Positions 11,321 through 24,279 of a stretch of DNA of 64,000 bases are shown in pieces (positions within the stretch are counted from its first letter, which is position 1; every line of letters begins with the position of its first letter). Position numbers and translations under genes: made by a program. This DNA is from Glossina fuscipes (lineage: Eukaryota > Arthropoda > Insecta > Diptera > Glossinidae): assembly GCF_014805625.2 (NCBI RefSeq), contig NW_023998431.1, positions 4,938,622 to 5,002,621 on the forward strand, written 5' to 3'. Under the pieces are notes generated by a model that worked only from the letters and a program-made list of their open reading frames with translations, made no database searches and had not been told where the DNA came from.

Positions 11321-12929
11321 TTACTATATTCACGTAGCCTTCCACGCTTTCCTGGAGATGTTGTATAAGGCGCGTCCCCTATTTATTTCACATGGCTGTT
11401 TCTCCAGCCTAGTGGATGTCTGGCAAATCGAAAAGTGCTATGCCTTTTCCGATTGAATAGTCACTCCAAAGTCGCGACCAAATGTGTTGCAAATTTAATG
11501 AGTATTAGCATTAATATTATGGTTCACCAGCTTCCATAAATCGTATCAAGGGCATTATTCTTAGATAAGCACAAGTTCATTAATTAAACGGAATCTTAAC
11601 TTAAATTTTGACTTTGACATTTGCAGAGCTGTCCATATAAACTAAATTATATATTATTAATCCATCCAAACTACTTGTTACTGTTATTATATTTCAATAA
11701 ATTTTTACTTCTCTTTATAAAGTTTATCGTAGTTTGCATGAGCGAATTGATAACTGTTAAAGAAAAATATATATAAAAAAAAGAGTTCTTTCAAACGAAT
11801 TTAAATATTTTCGAGTAAGTGTATGATTGAAATTGTTTTTTCGTTATTAATTCTTGCAATAGTCATTGAAGTTTTATTATAAACTTATTTTGTTTTAATA
11901 CGACTCTTCATCTTCTTTTCTCTTCATTGCGATGTCCACAGTATAGTTTCATTCAACTGAGCAGCAAATAAGTTTTTATTAACCATTATTTTGCATTAGC
12001 AGTATTTATGAACATAACAGAATATATTGCGCGTTTGCAAAAATTTTGATCATTGAAAGAAAATAAATAATATTGTATTTAACGCAAAGGTACACGCTAC
12101 GCAGGTATGGAACGAAATAGAAATTTATGTATGATATCCAGAACTTGACGGTCCCGGATTGTTCTGTCCTGTAAGTGAATAGGTTTCGGACCCGCAAAAA
12201 TCTTTGAAATTTGATTATTTATAGGTGCACTGCGAAAAGTACTTGATTGATTTCGCTGAAAAAACTCCTGGAAATTCTACAATGATAAAATAATGGTTTT
12301 GCCAGGAAAGTGGCAAAACGGTATTCATCGAACTTGCACACATTTGGAGTAATAAAGTGAGAAGGAGTCTTTAAATGATTGTAAGGAAGCGTCACGAATC
12401 TTTTCTTGTTTTTTATGTATATATGCATGATTGTATATACGTATATTTAATATGTACATATATAAAAGCGTCAATAAAGTGATAATAGATCAATATCCTC
12501 TCTCCTCTATCGCATTTCCAAATGTCGAAGTTACTGATAGGCATAGCATATAAGGGTAAAAATTTTCCAATGGAAATTTTATTTGGCTTTCGAGCTCTGA
12601 TCAAACGACAAATCTTTCTTTTGCTAAATTTTGTGCTTTACTTGACTTAAGAATCAAGATTTAACGAATATCAGTCATATCGGATTATAACGTAAATTCC
12701 GTTTCGCTCCGAGTAGCAGTAGACATTACAATGTAAATTGTTTATAGCAGTTATTAACTTTATTTCATCTGCCTATCATCTCCGCACATCGCAACGATCT
12801 TTGTCATTATTTGTTGCGGACTGGCCGCGTTTCCGACTTCCTTCATTCACCACAATATCAGTGACGTAAACAAACGAAAAAAGTAAATACTATGAAGGGA
12901 CCCAACCCAATAATCACTTAGCACAATTA
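11321..12929. other. Non-coding AT-rich stretch
   Basis: No gene or element recognised. Open frames of 60-70 codons here are compositionally ordinary for AT-rich DNA and carry no motif. Confidence 0.45.
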
Positions 12930-13180
12930 ATCATATAACAACTCTTCAAAACTAGGCCGTATATTGGAAGTCAACGAGAAAGTCATTGGATCCGAAGCAT
13001 TTTCAATACTGCCCGTCCTTAGACCAAAGTATGTCGGTATAACGGATTTCATCAAAATATCTCGAAAATTACGATCTCTTGAGTGATCACAAGAAAATAA
13101 GATGAACTCACGGATAGTCGGACGGAAAGACTTCTTTTTTTCTTTCTTTCAGAAGGTGGTTCTGAATCGAAAGATATAAC
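12930..13180. repeat. Dispersed repeat member
   Basis: Contains aaaatatctcgaaaatt, gagtgatcacaagaaaa and ggatagtcggacggaaagac. These phrases belong to the dispersed non-coding family that recurs across this window (compare 16.2 and 17.8 kb). The parent element is not identified. Confidence 0.35.
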
Positions 13181-16129
13181 AACAGATAGGTTTTTCTTGC
13201 GTTCGTACAAACTTAATATGCCCTTCTGCTACAAATTTTGTAGCTTATAAAAAAGTAATTCCGAAAAGGAAATAAAACAAACTGTTCTTTTAAAAAACAT
13301 TCCAAATAATTTATATATAAAAATTTTTTAGAAAATAAATGTCTTACAATCATATTTGTCCCAAAACAAAAAAAGAAAAAAAAAAGGAAGGTGTGGGTCA
13401 TGTAAAACTATCATCGAAAAAATTGTTTTCAAAAATTCTTACGACTTTGTATTGACAGTGCGATAATACGACGCCGATATAAGAATACTCCGTTAAAACG
13501 AACCAACGAACACTTGAGTGGCCCTTTAAAAAAGTGCTTAAGCCGAACTTACTTAAGCAAGTTTAAACTAATTTTTTAAATATATTTTTCAACAACCGGA
13601 GCAAATGATTGAGAAGAGTTCGTAAAAAAAGAAATAAAAAAGGACATAATTTAAAAAATTTTATTACCCAACCTTGCCAGTACTTTGTTTATATTTCTCT
13701 TTTTACAAAATAAAACAAAAAGCTGCCAATTGCTAGTTTAATACCTTCACTGGCAAACAATACTAAGAGTAACTGTACATATTGTGGCTATATACAGACC
13801 CACACCGTATGTTTACTTATATACTTACAAATGACAGCTCACTAAAATAAGCTTTATGGTTGGGAGGGGAAAAAAATATAAGAAAAATATAATCTTAGAA
13901 AGGAAAGAAACAAGAGCAAACAAATGACAACAATAACAAAATATATTTTCGTTTACTTAAGAAAAAAAATCTGTTCATTGGACTTTGAGTTAAAAGACGT
14001 ATCTTTCGTGCTGCTTTCCTAAACCGTAGATGCGGAGAGAACATTAGTTTTTGAAATCATACTAAGCTAAGCGAAAACAGATGCCATTTGCTTTTGTAGA
14101 CGTTTTTTCATTTAATTTTGGAGTGTAAAATTTGTTAACAAAATGCTTAAGAGAAATTTACAGTTTCTTGAGTATACCTCTGTCTGTAGCAAAAGGCATT
14201 TGTAACAATTGTTACGCAATAATTTATGTTCAGTAATTTTTTATTTTATTTATTTATTTATTTTTATTTTTTTTTTTTTTTTGACGTAAAGAAAATGAAT
14301 TTTCCTAATTTTTGCAATTTAAAATCCTAAGGACCGTAGGAAGTGAAGTTCGTTATTGAAAAAAAAAAAAAAAAAATTCATAAACTGTTGTTTAATATTA
14401 GTGAAGATTTGCTCTTCAAGACATTCCTGAACGTATGTATATCTTTTAACTTAATATACCTTCTAATCGAGAGAGTCATTCCGTTTACATTACATAGTGA
14501 AAAAAAGGTACGGCTAGGCTGTGATTTTTTCTTCATTATTTTCTTTTTATCGTCTTAAATGATTCCTTAAATATCCAGAAATGATATTCAAAAGATTTTA
14601 TCGCATTTGAATTTTTCGCACTACTTAAGACTTTGATCACATTTTTCTTCGAATTTCTGGGCCGATTGACTTCACATTTCAATCATAGCTTCTTAGCGGA
14701 GGGCGTCACAATTTTTTCCTTCATTTACCTTTTTTAGCCGGTTTTAAAGCCGATTTTTGAACGACATTTTCGAAAACTTAATGCATTTTTCTCTGAAGTC
14801 AGCAAAATTTTTTATATATTTTATGTCTTCATTTATACATGAAAGTCAGCTGACATACATCAACAGCCGAATTAAATTGACTCTTAGAAGTAAATCTTAT
14901 ACTAATTGTTATTAAAAACTAATACAAAGTTTATAAAGGGCAGTAAGGAGAAGAAACAATTGAGAAAGAATAAAAAAAATAAGAGGAAAAAAGCATCCAC
15001 GTCATCTAGCATCTAGCAGAGAGGCACACCCACAGCCAAGAGAGATCCGAGTTGCGGGTGATCCCTTAAAGCGATTGCAAACATGCAAAAGCTAAGCAAC
15101 CGGTAACAGTAAGCAACACCAGTTAACTTTTGAATTGTAATGAGACGTTACGATTGCAAGTTCGTTTAAATACGACGTAGGCAAATCGTGCGTATGGAGA
15201 AAAATTTTTTTGGGTAGAATTTCAAGTGTCCGATGTTGAGATTAAGTCATATATATCATATGGGTTTCTTAACACGACTCTGAACGGATTGAGAGACTCG
15301 TAATTATATTTAGATGGACTAAGGTTTATGAAGAAAAAGTTCTTATAGAACCGATTCCGAACAATGCAGTTTATCTTTTCAAGTGATGTTTAACAGCGAA
15401 TCGGATTTCATTAACAATACTTTGAAAAAAAATTCCACTATCTGCTCTAAATATTAAACATTATTTTAAAAATTTTCTTTACTTTTTGCTTTAAATAGAA
15501 AATTGCAAGCGTCAGGTCAGTGCACATCTAATCTATAGTATTCTTATGTGAGCTATTGTGTCGTTCTTTTGTTTTCAAAAAATTATCAAAAAAATTTTCG
15601 CAAATTGATTGCTTTTTTTAAAAAATTTTTAGAGGAATTAGCTCTAGTTTCATAGTGATAAGACGCCATAGGCGCCTTAATCCGAAGAAAGCGGAGAGGT
15701 AGAGTACGTTCCTTGATTAGGCTCATTGTTAAAGCTGTGTACAAGTGAATTAATGTTGTGTAAAGAATCTATTTTCTGTAAAAAAGGGTCACATTTCTGA
15801 TGCGTATACGACTGCGAGTTTTAATGCAGACAGCAAACCGAACTTACACTTATTTTTTCGGGCGTATTGTATAAAATATTCAACAAAGTATAAAAACTTT
15901 AAGCAACGATCAAAGTATCCCCGCATTAGCAAGCCAGATAAATTTTTGGAAAATCTCGTGAAACCTGTTGTAGTATCTTTAAACAACGCAGTGATGTGCT
16001 CTGTCTGTAAAGTTTGTCATAAGTAAACAAAAAAAAGTGAAAAACCCCACCATAAAATGCCCTTCATCATCCTTAACTGACTCTTACTGATTGCTTCTCA
16101 AAACAAGACTTTATATGAGGACTAGTCTC
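13181..16129. other. Non-coding stretch with homopolymers
   Basis: Includes T runs near 14268-14282, an A17 run near 14360 and a TTTA-rich tract at 14240-14265. No gene seen. Confidence 0.45.
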
Positions 16130-16385
16130 ATCTGAGCAAGTGTCGAAAGCGTGCGTCTTTTGGGCCGAAACACGTTAGTTTATCAAGTTTCATCAAAATA
16201 ACTCAAAAGTTGAGATTTGTAAATTGAACTCGGGAAAACTAGACGGGCAGACAAGCTTAAATTGCTTCGTGAATCTATCGGTATAGTAGCTGGTGGCCCA
16301 ACATCTCAAGACCTTTTCGATGTTGCTCCTATCCGCAGACTCTTAATATACCCCTATGCTATAATTGGTGTAGGACATAAAAATT
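16130..16385. repeat. Dispersed repeat member
   Basis: Carries agtttcatcaaaataactc, gacgggcagacaagcttaaa and a terminal stretch with taatataccccta then ggtgtagg, phrases also seen in the related blocks. Probably a degraded transposon-derived repeat; no coding part seen. Confidence 0.35.
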
Positions 16386-17754
16386 CTTGTTTTCATTAAT
16401 TTTTCATTAAATTACATTTTATAAAATTATTTATATATCAGCATTCAGAACTAAATGATGTAAGAGGGCTTTTTAGCTCAAACTACTTTATAAATCCATT
16501 CCCTCGTTCAGATTCTTTGCATTATTTGCGCTAATTTGAATAGTCTACTATTTTTCCCTTCAAGTTTATCGTGTGTCTTGTTTTATACCCACTAAAGAAT
16601 TTTCAAACTGTCTTTTGAATTTTTGTGTTCTTTCGACATAAGGATCTTCGCTTGTTAGCAGAGAGCACACTATCTCTGACACTAGGACAAAAGCTGACTA
16701 ATAAGCAAATTTTTACCGAGTTGATTGTTTCTTTTTTTTTAATCAGTGGCGAATATTTACTAGCAACGGATATTAAATTTTCTAATTGAAGAACCACCAC
16801 ATATTCCATTGACTTTTCCAAATTAATATGATGCGAATGATGATCATTGCTTCTCTTATGCTTTTAAATTCGCACATTTTCAATGACTTATCTTAATAAA
16901 ATGCTCGCCACGCCATCATTTTCGTTCCAGCTATGACTCGTTAGGATCTTAGTGTACACATTGCTTACAAAATACATGAATATTGAAGAAGATATTCCCG
17001 ATTAAGCAAAAATATAGTCTACAGAAAGAACTCGAGCTGGGCGAGCTTATAAGGTACCACAAGGTAAATGAATAAATTCTCTATAGGTGTATGCAGTGAT
17101 GGACCTCACTTTATGTCTATCTTTGCAAATTAATTACTGTAAAGTACAAAAAAAATTAAAGATCCCCAACTCACTTCAAAACAGCATACCAAAGGTTCGA
17201 TCATCGCATCTTCGGATTTATTGCCATGTATGTTTCCACGGCCCCATTCTGCTTGGTTCAATTTAGTGTTTATTTCCTTGAGATAAATTTCTAATAAACT
17301 AAGCCGCGATATCATCAAATTATTAAGTTTGATTATATTAACTATAAAATATTACAGTAAACCCTTTATTAAAAATATACAACTTTTTGAAATAAAAATA
17401 TTATTTTAATTCGACTTAAGCTACATTTTCTCAAAACATAAACGTTGACCTAGAAATAGATCATAAAATTTTAACGTCCTATTAATTTGAGTAGTTGACG
17501 AAAGGACATGAACACATATGTTAGCGTGAACTTCTGACATATTTTGTTCAATATCTATTGTATCTGTTGCAATCAATAATAATTGATTGAATTGCATTAA
17601 ATTGTATTTAATTCAATTAGCTGCGTTCTGTTTATTAGCACAGTGCAGGCTGCATTTATTGATATTGATTGATAAATATTTATATACTCTAAACCATATG
17701 TGGTACACGGTATATTAAGTTTGTGCGGACGTATGCAACACGCAAAAGGGTTTA
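16386..17754. other. Non-coding AT-rich stretch
   Basis: Nothing recognised. A small cluster of ATTGATTGAAT/AATTGCATT near-repeats lies at 17570-17620. Confidence 0.4.
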
Positions 17755-18560
17755 AGATAGACAGTCTGTCCCGTCTGTCCATGAAAATATGTTCAAGCTA
17801 TAGGTAGCAATTTTTGAGATAATTTGACGAACGTATTTGCCCCTAGGACGAGTGCTATCAAAAATGGTTTGAATCGGTCCGCTTTTTCGGCGACTCCCCT
17901 TATATCGGTTTATTCTAACGATTCTTTGTAGGGGAAAAAATTGCAATTTTTAAAACTTCTCAGCAAAAGTGGCTGAGTACTAGTATTTCAGCATTCTAAA
18001 TTAGTGTGAAAATTTTTGACCGGCTCGGCGTGCTTTTTGAAGGTTTTCTCAAAGAACGAAAATTTAAGTTCAAATCGGACAAAAGGGTCTAATTTTCAAT
18101 GCTTTAAGATGAAAATCAGATCGGACAAAAGGGTCTAATTTTCAATGCTTTAAGATGAAAATCAGATCGTAATAGTAAGTTAAAAAAAAAAAAAACAACT
18201 GGATCAAATCTCCGCATATATTTTAATTCTACCCTATATAAAGATATCACGAAAGTTTTTGTGTTTTTTTAGGCAGAAATGTCAAATTTTAATATGTTAT
18301 GATGAAAATTAACCCACAATAGTAACTTGATATACAAATTAACTGTGCTGAATTTTGGGCACGTGCCTCAATTTTTGAACCAGAATACAAGCCTTTATTT
18401 GCAAAACAGAGTAATTTTTAACGTATAGTTCCGTAATAGTAAGTTCATATAAAACCAGGGTGTCATTTTTGTGTTCTATGATAAAAGTAAGGATTCCGTT
18501 GGACAATGTGGCATGGGGTACTCAGCCCAGTAGCAGTCGGCCCAGACCAACTATAACGTT
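17755..18560 (+). repeat. Dispersed repeat member containing a tandem duplication
   Basis: Starts with cagtctgtcccgtctgtcc, followed by phrases of the family in the order usual for it (gagataatttgacgaacgta; atcaaaaatggtttgaatcg; ggtccgctttttcgg). The downstream part repeats taatagtaagtt-type units at 18168, 18320 and 18430, suggesting internal periodic structure. No open frame tracks it, so it is called non-coding. Confidence 0.4.
18074..18165. repeat. 46-bp tandem duplication, two copies
   Basis: The unit beginning atcggacaaaagggtctaat occurs at 18074-18119 and again, with no visible difference, at 18120-18165. A partial third start (atcg) follows. The identity argues for a recent duplication. 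Confidence 0.9.
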
Positions 18561-19789
18561 TTTACTTGTTTTGTATATGATTTAAAGAAACAGAAGTTAA
18601 AATATATATCTCACCGTTGCGCATTATTAGAGTTAATCTATTTTATATTATTGGTACAGGAACGAAGCACCCGTTTTCTCGTGTAGCTGAGACAATTAGG
18701 AGGATCAGTAAGCACATCTACATCTTCTACCTCGGTTAACTAAAGCCCTAAAGCGCTCAGATTAGAGTCAATCATATTCTCGGGTTGTTTGCTATTTAAA
18801 ACGAAGCCATTAAAACCAGTCGCTTCGCGCGAAAATCTTGTCAAGATCGAGAAGAGTTCACTTAAGCTTCTCTTAAGATATTCGATATCCGATAGCTGAT
18901 ACCAGATGCCTCCCCCAGCGAATATATGTCTAAAGAATATTGCGCTTTTGGACGAATCCTTAATATCTACAAACCAATAAAGCTACCATGTGATTTCCCT
19001 TCAGTATACTTATGTCGTCATTAATCCACTTTAATCACTTAAATTCTGAAAAATGATATCCAATTCTTTGTTGGACTTAAAAGCTCGATATATGAGGGCA
19101 GACACTGTCTATAAATACTTATAAGTACCCCTGCTCTTAAAACTTTAGTATTTTTTTTTTTTTCGTCGAAACTGTGTTTGTTAAGCTTAACGAGAGATAA
19201 GTTTCAACTAGAGCTTCAAACCAATATTCCCTAGTGAAGCGTGAATTAATTAATGTTTGTCTTTATTAAATTTTCTACAGGTCTTTGTCACAAAAAGAAA
19301 TTTTTAGCTAAAATTTTCATTTATTTAAATGAATAATTAAATAAATTCTACGTGATTACCAAGGAAATGGGAGTGTAAAGCTACGATTTCACATTTGAAG
19401 ACAATCGGTTGAGAGTTGAGACAAATTAATGGTATGCCCAAGAAAATCTTATGAAGTCTTTTGTAAAGACTTGCTCTGTATGACTAAAGAATTTTTTTTT
19501 AATTATCTCAACATATTTCTAAACATATTTGAAGAATGTATTCCAGTGAACTGAACTAAAGGCTTATTCGTCCACCCTCCCCCTGCTCGGTCATTCAACT
19601 TCAAGACAGAAATATTTGAGTAGTCCATTTATCCTGTAGATACAATGCAATATCTTCGAAATGTCATTGAGAATGTCTCTGTTAAGGTGCACCTTACGTT
19701 CAACTGTACAATCTAAATCTATATCTGCCGGTAAAATTTAAACATACCATTAAGCATTCCGTCCTCATAATGCATGCTAATTATTGTGT
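18561..19789. other. Non-coding stretch
   Basis: No gene recognised. A T13-type run lies near 19151-19163. Confidence 0.4.
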
Positions 19790-20135
19790 TAAAGTGTTTT
19801 CTGAGTTCCTAAGGTACAACTTAGATAGGCTTGAATGTATTGTTAACCGTATAACACGCTTTGCTTTTCAGGTTAAACTTAGAGACCACAACTCCTCCTG
19901 CGTTCAAGCTAATTAAAATTCGCCTTTCCCGATTATCTAAAGTACACGCTGCTTATCTACCCCGCAAAGTCATTTAAACTCGATCCCTAGGTCTTTTAAT
20001 TGAACGATTGAAGTTCTCTAGGTAGAATAGAAACCCATTCATATATATACGAGCTTTGTCCAACTCATCAGGCGAACGATATTTTTGGAACGCTTTGTAT
20101 CTGAGTCTGAAATACTTCGATGGGAGCTGTTATTA
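19790..20135 (+). pseudogene. Possible LINE RT C-terminal scrap
   Basis: One frame reads VKVFSEFLRYNLDRLECIVN then RITRFAFQVKLRDHNSS, which resembles the post-RT region of many LINEs (LQ..QN.A.R.VF...R.DH). About 170 bp later a different frame gives ERYFWNALYLSLKYF, resembling the FRxxGxxLWNSLP closing motif. Stops and frame changes separate them. Similarity is weak and judged by eye. Confidence 0.28.
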
Positions 20136-20257
20136 TTTATGGTTATTTAATAAATGAAAATATGAAATGAATTAGAAAAAAGTGAGTTGTAATTACATGC
20201 TCGAATTTGGCACTAGTCGAATTCTACAGACCGTAGTCTTACTACCAAAATCTTCTG

Positions 20258-21240
20258 TGCGGAACGCGTGCAAGGGGCCGGGAATAGATGGGATATGCTA
20301 ACGGGTTATGCACAGCAGGATTGGAACAAGCCCAGAGTGGTCCTTGTACCGAAAGCAGCAAGCAAAAATGAGCAACTGCCGAAAGCATAGAGACACATCT
20401 GCCTGTGTTCCTTTCTCGTCAAAACTATGGAGAAAACTATAGACAACTTCATTAGGTGAGCCTACCTGGAAATAAGGCCCCTACACAAGTTCCAGTTTGC
20501 CTATCAAATCGGCAAATCTACTAGGACGGCAATGCGTGAGCTGACCAGTATCATCCAGGGGGTGATAGAAGCGAAGCAAGTGACTCTCGTTGCCTTCATC
20601 GACATACAGTGGACCTTTGAGAGAGAACAAAACAAAAGTATTCCAAACTTGGATAATAAATATGCTGAATTCCAGACTCGTTACTTTGTAGCTGGCAGGG
20701 TCATTCATAACCATCAAGTCTAATAGAGGGTGCCCCAAAGAAGACGTGCTCTCTCCTGTCATTTTGACCTTCGTCATGGATGAGTTGCTAGTGAAACTGA
20801 ATGATCTGGGATTCAAAACACTAGGTTATGCGAACGACATGGCATTCTGCGTTGTGGACTGGCCTAAACAGACATTCACTGATCGCATGCAGAAAGCCCT
20901 AAGTACAACCACAAGTGCCAGGACAAAGGACTGAACATTAGTCCGCAAGAACCGGTACCCTTCTCGAAAAAGAGGAGATCAACATTGGCACTTGCAGGAC
21001 TTGGTCCTTGACTATTCAAAAAAGGTGAAGTTCTGGGTGCCCACTACTGCAGGTTTAACCTGGAATCCACATTTAAGATGCAAGAGGAGAAGATGACCAG
21101 AGCACTCTTTACCTGCTAACGGCTTTACGGCAAAACGTGGCGTATAGGCCCAAAAATTATCTTCTGGTCTTATATCACCGTAATTCTCCCACGCTAATCT
21201 AAGCAGCTGTGGCCTTGTGGCCTCAGGCGAAGCAAGAAAC
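20258..21240 (+). pseudogene. LINE reverse transcriptase domain, degraded
   Basis: Motifs in order, across several frames: WNKPRVVLVPKA (about 20330), FLVKTMEKTIDNFIR (about 20415), FQFAYQIGKSTRTAMRELTS (about 20490), LVAFIDIQWTFERE (about 20588, the palm FLDIEGAFD block with Asp kept), GCPKEDVLSPVI (about 20730, in place of GTPQGxVLSP) and LGYANDMAF (20824-20845, catalytic YADD changed to YAND). The thumb follows with CNRLYGKTWRIGPKI-like text (about 21117). Loss of the second catalytic Asp and the frame breaks show it is inactive. Confidence 0.8.
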
Positions 21241-21539
21241 GGGGGGTGATGAAACCCTGCCCCTTTAATGCCCTAGAGGCGCTGCTGGGCGTCACACCTC
21301 CTCTTATTTCTGTAAAAGAAGAGTCTCGCCTGAGCGCACTAAGACTGCCGAATTTCGACCGCTTAAACCCTGGTAATCTCAAGATAGATCTTAGAGATAT
21401 TGAAAAACTTCGTGGACGAATCTTTTGTCAAGATACCAGACCAGTGTGTTGTAAAGCTTGTTCTGTACCACCAGTTCGGCGTGACCACATCGCCGACAAT
21501 CGGATTGAAGGGGCAAGGTATTGAACCCGCCGTGGAATC

Positions 21540-22330
21540 AAAGAAATGGTACACCGACGGTTCAAAGTTGGGAAATGGCAAAAATGGGACTGGCGTTTGT
21601 GGCCCGAATTTCCAGAAGGCCATACCAATGGGACACAGTCCCTCCGTATTCCACGCAGAAGTCTACGCAACACCGCATGTGCATCCGAATGTTTAAGAAG
21701 GCAGTGAAGGAGACAGCTGATCCGACAGCCAAGTCGTCCCTAAGGGTACGAATGATAACATCCAGGATGATGTTAAAGTGTATTCAAACATTGAATGAGC
21801 TGGGCAGCCAAGCCCATGTGTACCTAATTTTTGTGCCTTGGCATTCGGGTGTTGGGTGCAACGAAAAGACTAACTGCCTAGCAAGCAGGGGACTCCGAGG
21901 AGCCATGGTAGGTCCTGCACCGTTCTGTGGCGTACCAAGAAGCTACATTAACAGGCTCGTATCGCAATGGGCACAGAATAAAGCGGACTGCCGATGGAAG
22001 TGCTGCCCAGGACAACGACAAGCAAAAAAATTCATGAAATCATCCGATAGGGCACCTAAATTACTGGAACTAAAAGGAAGCGAAATACGTTTAGTCACCG
22101 GCTTCTACACGGGTCATAATTCCCTCAGCTTCTGTCTGAAAAACATGGGTATGTTTCAGGCGGATTCTGCAAAGGGATGAATGAAACGTCCCATCACACT
22201 CTATATGAATGTGAGGCCATCTGCAGAATCAGAAAAAAGGGTTTGACGACCATTTTACTACGCCGGACAAGGTATGATGCTCCGATCCAAAGAAGCTGGA
22301 GGGATTCATAAAAATCCTAAAACTGGAAGG
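21540..22330 (+). pseudogene. LINE RNase H domain and Cys/His tail, degraded
   Basis: KKWYTDGSKLGNG (about 21541) gives the first RNase H Asp and HSPSVFHAEVYA (about 21631) the Glu. After a frame change near 21690 comes CIQTLNELG (about 21780) and FVPWHSGVGCNEKTNCLAS (about 21831), where canonical elements have GHxGxxGNExAD; the last Asp is Asn here. GPAPFCGVP, VSQWAQNK and LVTGFYTGHNSLSFCLKNMG follow. After another frame change, CKGMNETSHHTLYECEAIC gives a CX-H-C zinc-like tail (about 22165-22225). The domain would remove template RNA in an intact element. Confidence 0.8.
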
Positions 22331-22395
22331 CTAGGGGCATGGGCGTGTACAATAGATCTTCTAAGTCGCTGCACGTCTTGCCCACGTAATTAATA

Positions 22396-22792
22396 ACACA
22401 TGCTCGAAAATTGGATTCTGAGACACCTTGCCTATGTCCGGTCATTCAACAATACATTCTTGGAGTTTTTAAGGCTACACAAATTAAACAAGAAATCTAA
22501 AATATAATTATTGTTTTCTTATTCCGTAGTCAAAGATCAGTTTTTGTTATTTCTTTAAAAATACACTTAATGTTTATTGTAATATAATTTTTATTGTATA
22601 TATTTATATTGTCATATATTTCTGAAGTTTTCATTCTACAAAATAATTTGGAATTTTTAATCTTGTACGCCTGTATACGAATGTAACAGCAAATTAGACG
22701 AAGTGTCCAATATGAGGTCCAATTTATTGATATAAATTTCTTATGCACGGATCTTACTTCTCCCTTTCTTATAAATAATTATGTAATATGAA
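22396..22792. other. Non-coding AT-rich spacer
   Basis: Nothing recognised between the LINE relic and the inverted 1-kb repeat. Confidence 0.45.
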
Positions 22793-23812
22793 CCTATTAT
22801 GATAAGTTTAAAATACGTAAAGTGAAGTGAAGAAAGTGAAGACGCAAAACATGATTTTAGATTTGAATTAATTAAAACTAATACCTACTGCAGTATGATG
22901 TATTGAAAAAAGCAATTTGAAATTTCCGCCTTAAACTATGCGATCAATACAAAGAAACGTACTTGATACAAATTAAGTGAAAAATACAATGTAAATACGT
23001 TTTGAACCCACGTTCTAAACAAAGGTTTGACACACACGTACTTTAATAATCATTTACTTTAGCTTTCGCTTCGGACATCTACAGCGATGACATAATGGAT
23101 CTAACTAAAGATAATTTCTTAATAATGTGTAATCTGCTAATGAACTTATGTGATGTTATTGCTTGAGTTAGTCATGAAAATTCCTCTCGCAAACACTTTC
23201 AGGGACTGTGTTGAGTTTTCCTTATCGGCCAACTTAAATCGTTGTTGCTTAAGGAACAATTTAAGTTAAGGAATCTTACTTAGTAAATATTTTATAGAAT
23301 AAAATAGTACTAGATGGACTCCTGGCCAGAAGTTCCTGTATGAAATTAAAAAATAAGAAAAATAGAAGGATTTCGTTTACATCTGGGTGTTCTTTAAAAT
23401 ATGCTATGCTGAAAAGATGGATTAAAATTCCGAATTCGAGAGACATAAACTGTCTTATCTATCACCGGCAATTATTTTAATCCTGGCCAGCTTAATGGCA
23501 GGCTCCTAATTCATTCTTATATATTTTATGCTTGCTATGAGGCGAATTTCGTTCACCCACCGCGGATGCATCGAGTATTAGCGAGATTCTGAGTTGATGT
23601 TTGGCTTTGCTCTCAAGTGATTCACCATCAGTGAGCAGTGAAATAGCTAAAGTTCAACATCTACACTATTCACTGATGACCACAACTTACGTCTGAAAAT
23701 GTCCGCAAACACACCCACGACGAATGTTATTACTGCTAATTTGTAACAAATACTATTTTGAAACTTATTGTTGACCTTTTTCTAGAATCATCGAAAAGTT
23801 CAGTAAAAATGT
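22793..23812 (-). mobile_element. About 1-kb inverted-repeat element, copy A
   Basis: Reverse complement of copy B at 33859-34879. By eye, long stretches are identical with only scattered single-base changes and small indels, for example taatcatttactttagcttt here against its exact complement there. The CCT end at 22793 corresponds to the AGG end of B. The other end diverges after about 23780, so the boundary is approximate and no target duplication was found. No open frame of note; probably a non-autonomous DNA element. Confidence 0.75.
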
Positions 23813-24279
23813 GTGATTTGTCTACCAACTATGGATAAAAAACGTGTAACTTGCAATACGTAAGAAATTTTGTAATAAAACAAAAATTTTTTGGGGTCAA
23901 TTTATTTTAGTGAGCTAACGAAAGCGTTCGCGAATCCTTAAGTACGTCAAATCGATGTAGTATTGTTTACGCTTTGCATCTTTTCACTTGCACTAATCCC
24001 TCTAGTGAGGCACTTATGGGATAGAAAATATTGTTAAACGTCCATAGCAGTTACTTTCACATGTTTTTTAACATATGTTATTATTATTATTGATAATATA
24101 TGAAAATGGACAAAAAACTTGGCGTAACAGGAATAATAGGCGTCCGCCGTATTGACCCAAGTCAAAATTTCGAAATCCGAAATTGGCCGACCGTGGATTT
24201 TGTGCTTAAAAATGCTCACCATGCAAGTATTATTTTTCAGACGTTACATGTTGTCTTGTACTGATATAATGCAGCAGAA
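23813..24279. other. Non-coding spacer
   Basis: No feature recognised apart from a TTATTATTATTATT tract near 24077-24092. Confidence 0.4.

Larger units (their letters stand above)
20222..22395 (+). mobile_element. RT + RNase H LINE relic (LOA/R1-like), 5' truncated
   Basis: On the plus strand the fragment begins inside the RT domain (CKGPGIDG at about 20269) and runs through RT, a linker, RNase H and a terminal Cys/His motif, the layout of RNase H-bearing insect LINEs such as LOA. The region is visibly richer in G and C than its flanks, consistent with former coding sequence. Frame changes and stops are scattered throughout. No poly-A tail or target duplication was found. The clade label is tentative because RT motifs are degraded. 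Confidence 0.8.
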
